Source: Deltaproteobacteria bacterium
Lineage (GTDB): Bacteria; Myxococcota_A; Bradymonadia; UBA7976; VGTA01
Length of the DNA: 5,544 bases
Assembly: GCA_016874875.1 (NCBI GenBank)
Contig: VGTA01000264.1
Location: 1 to 5,544, forward strand
Direction: 5' to 3'
The stretch's first letter is position 1, and the number at the start of each line of letters is the position of its first letter. This document shows positions 1-5,544 of the stretch, piece after piece. The translations under genes and the position numbers were made by a program. The notes beneath the pieces were generated by a model. That model was given only the letters and a program-made list of their open reading frames with translations, did no database searches and was not told where the DNA came from.

Positions 1-156
1 CCCACGCTCGCGCGCGGGCCGCTGGCGGTGGTCTGCGCACCGCCCCCCGTGGGGGCGTGGCAGTACGGGGCGCAGCTCGCGGGGGTGGGCGTGGCGACGA
101 CGTGGAACTTCTTAGCGAACTTCTACTGGACCTGGGGGCGGGTGGCGGGGCGGTGA
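1..156 (+). CDS. C-terminal fragment of a GtrA-like membrane protein
   Basis: Frame 1 is open from the left edge to a TGA at 154-156 and gives the last 51 residues of a protein whose start lies outside the window. The visible part has a hydrophobic stretch (GPLAVVCAPP), a short linker, then QLAGVGVATTWNFLANFYWT and a basic tail ending RVAGR. A final membrane helix followed by a T-x-N-F-L-x-N-x-x-W-T/F pattern and a short basic end is typical, from my knowledge of the family, of the last segment of GtrA-like proteins. These are small four-helix inner-membrane proteins linked to moving undecaprenyl-phosphate sugars across the membrane. They occur alone or fused to a dolichyl-phosphate-mannose-synthase-like glycosyltransferase, and which form this is cannot be seen here. 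The gene converges on the minus-strand operon with a 56-bp gap. Coding is well supported by the in-frame aromatic and hydrophobic pattern. The family call rests on about 25 residues, and another small polytopic membrane protein remains possible. Confidence 0.6.
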   Translation, partial: PTLARGPLAVVCAPPPVGAWQYGAQLAGVGVATTWNFLANFYWTWGRVAGR

Positions 157-183
157 GGGGGGGGCGCCTCGCGCCTCGCGGCC

Positions 184-209
184 CTGAGGCGACGGACCTC
201 GGCCCTCAG
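184..209. terminator. Possible hairpin terminator between convergent genes
   Basis: CTGAGG at 184-189 and CCTCAG at 204-209 form a perfect 6-bp inverted repeat around a 14-nt loop. A competing pairing of GGCC plus GAGG (180-183, 186-189) with CCTC plus GGCC (197-204) is also possible. It sits just past the stop of the GtrA-like gene and just past the stop of the minus-strand TPR gene, so it could serve both. There is no T-tract on either strand, so it is not a standard intrinsic terminator. Hairpins of this size are common by chance at this GC content. Confidence 0.25.
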
Positions 210-224
210 CCCTCAGCCCTCGCC
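204..224. repeat. Heptanucleotide tandem repeat over the TPR gene stop codon
   Basis: Two exact copies of CCTCAGC (204-210, 211-217) are followed by a one-base variant, CCTCGCC (218-224). The stop codon of the minus-strand TPR gene (213-215) falls inside the second copy. A second, unrelated-looking heptamer pair, GCGCCTC twice, lies nearby at 164-177. The unit is not a multiple of three, so gain or loss of a copy upstream of the stop would shift the reading frame of the last few codons. Confidence 0.5.
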
Positions 225-1491
225 CAAGAGCCCCCTCAGCGCCGCCGCGTGCGCGGCAGGGTCCTCGCCGAGCGCCTCCGCCCACCACGCCGCCGCGCCC
301 TCACCGTCGCCCTCCGCGTAGAGCGCCACCTGCGGCCCCACCAGCGCGCGCAGCTCCACCCAGGCGTCCGCCGCGCGGCGCTCAGGGGGCACGTAGAGGG
401 AGAGGCGCGTGAGCGGCGCGCCGCCGCCGGGGGCGGGGCGGGGGAAGGCGCGCGTCCAGTGCGCCACGGCCCACCCGCGCGCGCCGAGCGCCTGCGCGGC
501 GGCGTCGAGGGCGCGGAGGGCGGCGGGGGCGGCGGGGGGGCCCACGAGGCGGGCCGTGCGCCCCGGCGAGGGCTCCCAGACGCCGAGGGCGGGGACGATG
601 GTGTGGCGCGCCCCCTTGTGCTCCACCTCCCCCGCCTTGACGCCGTCCACCAAGAGCACGTCGCCGCACCGAAAGCGGCGGCTGTGGTAGGGGAGGCCCG
701 TGAGCAGCACGCGCGCCGGGCACACGCGCGCCCCCCACACCACCTCGTCGGGCTCCCCCTCGCCCCCCGCGAGGCGCACCGGCGTCAGCTCCCCGAGGGC
801 GGCGTAGTCGCCCTCCCCCGGCGGCAGCGCCAGGCCCAGGGCCGACCACTGCGCGCGCGCCTGCGGCCAGTCGCGCTCCGCCACCGCCACCAGGGCCCGA
901 TTCCAGCGCGTGGCGGGGTCGGAGGAGCTGCGGAGGACCTCGTCAAAGCTCTCGCGCGCCAGCGCCCACTCCCCGCGCAGCTTGGCGCACACCCCGAGGT
1001 GGAAGCGCGCGCTGGCGTCCCCCGGCTGCGACCGCGCCACCTCCTCGGCCAGCGGGCGCGCCTCGTCCACGAGCCCCCACTCGAGGTACAGGTCACAGAG
1101 GTCGCCGCAGAACGACGCCCCGAGCTCGAGCGCGCGGGGGCGGAGGTGGCGCGCCACCGTGCGCGCCCCCTCGCGGTCGCCGAGGCCAAAGAGGACGGTG
1201 CCCACCCAGTCCTGCGCCACCCGCCCGAGCAGGTCGAGCGGGAGCTCTGCGCTCCACGCCTCCTCGAGCAGCTCCAAGGAGAGCGCGTACGCCCCCTCCT
1301 CGCGCAAGAAATCCAAAATCGCCTCAAGGACCTCCGCGGGCTGCCCGTCGAGGTCGCGCTTGAGCAGCTCGAGCGCCTCTGCGGTGAGCTCCGGGGCGCG
1401 CTCCGAGGAGCGGGCCACGGCGCGGGCCACGGCGCGGCGCGCCGCGGCGCTCAGCCCCGGGAGCTCCTCGAGGGTGAGGGGGGGGCGCTCC

Positions 1492-1499
<8 letters not shown>
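213..1499 (-). CDS. TPR-like repeat protein translationally coupled to ettA
   Basis: This 428-residue protein has no signal peptide or membrane helix, so it is probably cytoplasmic. The N-terminal half is helical. After a lead segment rich in Ala, Glu and Leu, consecutive helix pairs resemble tetratricopeptide repeats: about 70-125, 132-161 (YLEWGLVDEARPLAEEVA), 164-195 (HLGVCAKLRGEWALARESFD) and 197-222. The spaced L/A/G/A/Y positions fit, but the repeats are degenerate. TPR folds usually bind other proteins. The C-terminal half (about 235-428) differs: it looks beta-rich, with VVWGARV (253-259) and RCGDVLLVDGVKAG (277-290), then an alpha/beta-like end with several tryptophans. I cannot assign this part. 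The start at 1499 is chosen because it overlaps the end of ettA by 8 bp and gives a conventional N-terminus; longer versions would be read through ettA. No Shine-Dalgarno is evident before it, which suggests coupling to ettA translation. A role alongside EttA is an inference from position only. Confidence 0.85.
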
Positions 1500-3171
<1,672 letters not shown>

Positions 3172-3177
3172 CTCGCG

Positions 3178-3181
3178 CCTC
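3178..3181 (-). promoter_or_regulatory. Ribosome binding site of ettA
   Basis: On the minus strand GAGG is followed by six bases and then the ATG at 3171. This supports the short start over the in-frame open extension that runs up to 3426. Confidence 0.6.
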
Positions 3182-3209
3182 GCCGTGGAGGGTGTGGCGT
3201 GGGCGCGCC

Positions 3210-3222
3210 GCGCCGGCGGCGC
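3210..3222 (-). other. GC-only hairpin in the predicted ettA leader
   Basis: On the minus strand GCGCC, a 3-nt loop and GGCGC form a 5-bp all-GC stem. Outer pairing may continue after a mismatch, within a 25-nt stretch made only of G and C. It lies between the predicted transcript start (about 3241) and the ettA start codon, about 39 nt upstream of the ATG. It could affect leader folding, but chance hairpins are common at this composition. Confidence 0.3.
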
Positions 3223-3231
3223 CGCGGCCCC

Positions 3232-3244
3232 CGCGTGAAACGCG
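3232..3244. promoter_or_regulatory. Inverted repeat at the predicted ettA transcription start
   Basis: CGCGT-GAA-ACGCG is a perfect 5-bp inverted repeat with a 3-bp spacer. It lies immediately downstream of the putative -10 element of ettA (3248-3253) and so would cover the expected transcription start. This is where a small repressor could act. The arms are short and the identification as an operator is speculative. Confidence 0.25.
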
Positions 3245-3247
3245 TGG

Positions 3248-3276
3248 AGGATAGTGCCCTCGCGCCCGATTGGCAA
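3248..3276 (-). promoter_or_regulatory. Sigma70-like promoter of the ettA-TPR operon
   Basis: On the minus strand TTGCCA (3276-3271, five of six matches to TTGACA) is separated by exactly 17 bp from TATCCT (3253-3248, four of six matches to TATAAT). Transcription would begin near 3241, leaving a leader of about 70 nt before ettA. The correct spacing and position upstream of the first gene make this plausible. Confidence 0.5.
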
Positions 3277-3309
3277 GAGCACGCCCGCGCGACTTGAGGC
3301 GCGTAGGGC

Positions 3310-3338
3310 TTGAACAATGGGATTTTTTGCACTAGAAA
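3310..3338 (+). promoter_or_regulatory. Sigma70-like promoter of the coiled-coil gene
   Basis: TTGAAC (3310-3315, four of six matches to TTGACA) is separated by 17 bp from TAGAAA (3333-3338, four of six matches to TATAAT). The spacer and flanks are unusually AT-rich for this window (AATGGGATTTTTTGCAC). Transcription would start near 3345 and give a leader of about 97 nt. A TATATT at 3400-3405 also resembles a -10 element but has no matching -35. Confidence 0.45.
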
Positions 3339-3379
3339 CACCGTGGACGTGCGCATCCGCAGCCCACGGCGCCCCCAGC

Positions 3380-3417
3380 GGCGCGCCGCGGCGGTGCTCT
3401 ATATTCAGCGCGGCGCC
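3380..3417 (+). other. Bulged hairpin in the leader of the coiled-coil gene
   Basis: GGCGC-gc-CGCG (3380-3390) can pair with CGCGGCGCC (3409-3417): nine base pairs with a 2-nt bulge and an 18-nt loop holding the AT-rich TCTATATTC. It ends 24 nt before the start codon, just upstream of the weak Shine-Dalgarno-like AAGAGAAG (3431-3438). A role in translation or mRNA stability is possible but unproven. Confidence 0.3.
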
Positions 3418-3441
3418 CTCACACACGCTAAAGAGAAGCCC

Positions 3442-5544
3442 ATGAGCAGCACCAGCCTAGACGACTCGACGCCCGCGCCCTCACAGAGCGCGCAGCTACA
3501 GGCAGAGATCCGCGCCCTGCAGGGGGAGGTGAACACCCTCAAGGAGCAGCTTGAGCGCGTGCATCTGAGCGAGCGCGAGGCGCAGCGTGAGCTGGTGGAG
3601 GCGCAGGACAAGCTCGCCGACGCGACGCAGAAGTTTACGCGCACCAAGCGAGACCTCATCGACAGCAACGAGCTCGTCACCGAGCTGCAAGAGCAGGTGC
3701 GCGTCTCCGAGACGCAGCTCCGCCGCGTGACCCACTCCCTAGAGAACGAGCGCTTCACCCGCCAGCAGTCAGAGGCGGAGGCGGCGCGCCTCGCCGAGCA
3801 GCTCGAGGGGGCGGAGCGCGGCGCGCGCGGCGAGATCTCGCGCCTGAGCACCACCCTCGCCGCCGTAGAGCGCGAGCTGGCGGAGACTCGCGAGGAGCTG
3901 TCGTACGCCGTGGAGCGCGAGCGTCAGGGGGCGGCGGACGCCCTCGAGCGCGCCACGCGCGTCCACGACGAGCGCTACGCCGCCATCGAGGAGACGCTGC
4001 GCCGCGAGCGCGCCGAGCTCCGCGGGGAGCTCGAGGCGCGCCAGGCGGTGGACGTGGCGGCGCTCGAGGAGGCGCTCCGCGAGCGAGCGCGCGAGGCGCA
4101 GGAGGAGTACGAGGACCGCCTGGAGGAGCAGGCGCGCGATCACCACGCGGCGCTCGCCGAGGCGCAGGCGCGCGAGGAGGAGCTCGAGGTGGAGCTGTCG
4201 CAGCTGCGCCGGTCGATGGAGGCCAACGACCTCCAGGCGCGCCGCAGCGTCTCGGAGCTCAACGAGTTTAGGGCGCAGCGGGCGCAGCTCGAGCGCGACG
4301 TGGAGCGCGTGCAGGCCAACTACGAGCAAGAGCAGGCGCGCCACGCCGAGACCCAGCGCGCCCTCGACGGCGCGCGGGCGGAGGGCGCGTCCCTCGAGGA
4401 GCGCCTCGGCGAGACGCTCGCGCAGATCGAGGCGCTCGAGGGGGAGCGCGGGCGCCTCCGCGGCGACCTGCGGGAGCGCGGGCAGGAAATCCGCGAGCGC
4501 GAGGAGCTCCTCAACGAGGAGGCGGCGCGCCACGCGGCCCTCAAGGCGACGCTGGCGGAGGAGCGCGCGGGCTTTAAGGCGGTGCGCGCCGAGCTCGACG
4601 CGCTGAGGGGGGAGCACGCGTCGCTGGCGGCGGCGCAGCGGACGCTCGAGGCGGCGGTGCTCGACGCGCGCGCCGAGATCGACGCGCGCGAGGCGGACGT
4701 GGCGGCGCTCGAGGCGGCGCGCGCGGAGGTGGCGGCGCGCGCGGAGGGGCTAGGGCGGGAGCTGCGGGAGCGCGACGAGCGCCTCGCGGCGCTAGAGGGC
4801 GCCCGCGACGTCTTGGCGGCGGAGCTCGATTCGGCCCGCCTCGCCCTCGCCGACCTCACCGCGCGCCACGAGGCGCTCGTGGCGGCGAACGCCACGTTCC
4901 ATGAGCGCCTGAGCGCCGTGGCGGCGGAGCGCGACGCGGCGGCCGCCGACCTCAGGGACGCGCGGGGCGCGGTGAGCGCGCTGTCGACGCGCGCGGCGTC
5001 GCTCGAGGAGGAGCTCGAGGGGGCGCGCGCGGCGCTCGAGGCGCTCGGCGATGAGCGCGCCGCGGAGCGCGCGTCGGTGGCGGAGGCGCAGCGCGCGCGG
5101 TTTGAGGAGATCGCGCGCCGCGACGAGGCGCTCGCCAACACCCGCGAGGACCTCTCGCTCGAGCGCGAGCGCGTGCAGCGCCTCGACGCGGAGCTCAAGC
5201 GCCTCAAGCAGCGCGCGGCGCGGGAGCTGACGGTGGAGCGCGAGGGGCGCGAGCGCCTAGCGCTTCAGGCGACACAGCTCAACGCCCAGATCAGCCAGCT
5301 CGCGCTCCTCGGGCAGAAGGTGGGGCAGAGCCTCGAGGTGGCGCAGCTCTTCTTGGAGCACATGCGCGCCATCGAGGTGGACGAGGGGGCGCTCGAGCAG
5401 CTCGTGGCGGCGCGCGTGGAGCAGCAGTCGCGGGCGGCAGAGGCGGCGCGCCCTGAGCGGGAGGAGGAAGCCTCGGAGGAGCTCATCTCGGCGCCCCCCG
5501 CCCCGCAGCCCCCCGCCCCGCAGCCCCCCGCCCCGCAGCCCCCC
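3442..5544 (+). CDS. Long coiled-coil protein with Pro/Gln-rich tail, 3' end outside window
   Basis: Frame 1 is open from the ATG at 3442 to the right edge: 701 codons and no stop. Residues 1-18 are a polar Ser/Thr/Pro leader with no signal peptide. From about 19 to 665 the protein is almost pure Glu, Ala, Arg, Leu and Gln with heptad-like Leu/Val/Ile spacing, as in EELEVELSQLRRSME. There is no proline from residue 14 to 670 and I see no Cys or Trp, as expected of a long parallel coiled coil. Residues 613-665 (QISQLALLGQKVGQSLEVAQ onward) are less repetitive and may be a distinct element. An acidic patch (672-680) leads into PPAPQ repeats from 685. No receiver, ATPase or membrane domain is visible. 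Candidate roles are a cytoskeletal, polar-organizing or scaffold protein, but low complexity makes homology unreliable. A weak AAGAGAAG precedes the ATG. The frame is open back to 3307 with GTG options, judged less likely. Confidence 0.88.
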   Translation, partial: MSSTSLDDSTPAPSQSAQLQAEIRALQGEVNTLKEQLERVHLSEREAQRELVEAQDKLADATQKFTRTKRDLIDSNELVTELQEQVRVSETQLRRVTHSLENERFTRQQSEAEAARLAEQLEGAERGARGEISRLSTTLAAVERELAETREELSYAVERERQGAADALERATRVHDERYAAIEETLRRERAELRGELEARQAVDVAALEEALRERAREAQEEYEDRLEEQARDHHAALAEAQAREEELEVELSQLRRSMEANDLQARRSVSELNEFRAQRAQLERDVERVQANYEQEQARHAETQRALDGARAEGASLEERLGETLAQIEALEGERGRLRGDLRERGQEIREREELLNEEAARHAALKATLAEERAGFKAVRAELDALRGEHASLAAAQRTLEAAVLDARAEIDAREADVAALEAARAEVAARAEGLGRELRERDERLAALEGARDVLAAELDSARLALADLTARHEALVAANATFHERLSAVAAERDAAAADLRDARGAVSALSTRAASLEEELEGARAALEALGDERAAERASVAEAQRARFEEIARRDEALANTREDLSLERERVQRLDAELKRLKQRAARELTVEREGRERLALQATQLNAQISQLALLGQKVGQSLEVAQLFLEHMRAIEVDEGALEQLVAARVEQQSRAAEAARPEREEEASEELISAPPAPQPPAPQPPAPQPP
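5494..5544 (+). repeat. 15-bp tandem repeat encoding PPAPQ
   Basis: The unit CCCCCCGCCCCGCAG occurs three times without a mismatch (5494-5508, 5509-5523, 5524-5538), and a fourth copy begins at 5539 and is cut by the window edge. It is in frame with the coiled-coil gene and adds PPAPQ per copy. The exact DNA identity, not only protein identity, points to recent expansion by slippage. The total copy number cannot be known from this window. Confidence 0.95.

Noticed and set aside
3172..3426. 85-codon N-terminal extension of ettA
   Set aside because: EttA homologues begin at the MA(E)QF-type start, a Shine-Dalgarno-like GAGG precedes the ATG at 3171, and a good promoter lies inside the supposed extension.
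3343..3441. Upstream GTG starts for the coiled-coil gene
   Set aside because: The frame is open, but the extension covers the predicted transcript start and a hairpin and is basic and unlike the rest of the protein; the ATG at 3442 is simpler.
3769..4617. 282-codon minus-strand open frame opposite the coiled-coil gene
   Set aside because: Leu/Arg/Ala-rich mirror of GAG and CGC codons on the plus strand; the plus-strand frame has heptad structure, no proline and continuous coding, so this is a shadow. The same holds for 4320-5207, 3405-3854 and 5265-5486 on the minus strand.
3442..5544. SMC, Rad50 or myosin-like protein identity for the coiled-coil gene
   Set aside because: Any long coiled coil gives spurious similarity to these; no Walker A or hinge is visible, so no such name is justified.

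Overview
The window is very GC-rich, with G or C at most third codon positions (GAG, GCG, CGC and CTC dominate), so long spurious reading frames lie opposite every real gene. The style suggests a high-GC Gram-negative bacterium: an EttA-type ABC-F protein, a TPR protein, and a long coiled-coil protein with a Pro/Gln tail. A myxobacterial or other former-Deltaproteobacteria lineage is my best guess. It is weakly supported, because no rRNA or lineage marker is present.

Layout. (1) 1-156, plus strand: the last 51 codons of a small membrane protein, probably of the GtrA family. (2) 157-212: a short convergent gap with heptanucleotide repeats and a possible hairpin. (3) 213-1499, minus strand: a 428-residue TPR-like protein with an unassigned C-terminal region. 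(4) 1492-3171, minus strand: a complete 559-residue EttA, the energy-dependent translational throttle, whose stop codon overlaps the start of the TPR gene by 8 bp. (5) 3172-3441: a 270-bp divergent intergenic region with one sigma70-like promoter facing each way, a short inverted repeat near the expected ettA transcript start, and GC-rich hairpins in both predicted leaders. (6) 3442 to the right edge, plus strand: at least 701 codons of a coiled-coil protein, open at the window end. It has no proline from residue 14 to 670 and then enters a PPAPQ tandem repeat.

How the genes fit together. ettA and the TPR gene look like one two-gene transcript started near 3241, with the TPR protein made by translational coupling. 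The coiled-coil gene is transcribed divergently from the same region, so the two units may share regulation. The GtrA-like gene converges on the operon and looks unrelated. Apart from EttA, the proteins can be described structurally but not assigned a definite function. I see no mobile element, CRISPR array, tRNA or rRNA, and no convincing new multi-gene system. The most notable items are the coiled-coil protein and the ettA-TPR coupling.
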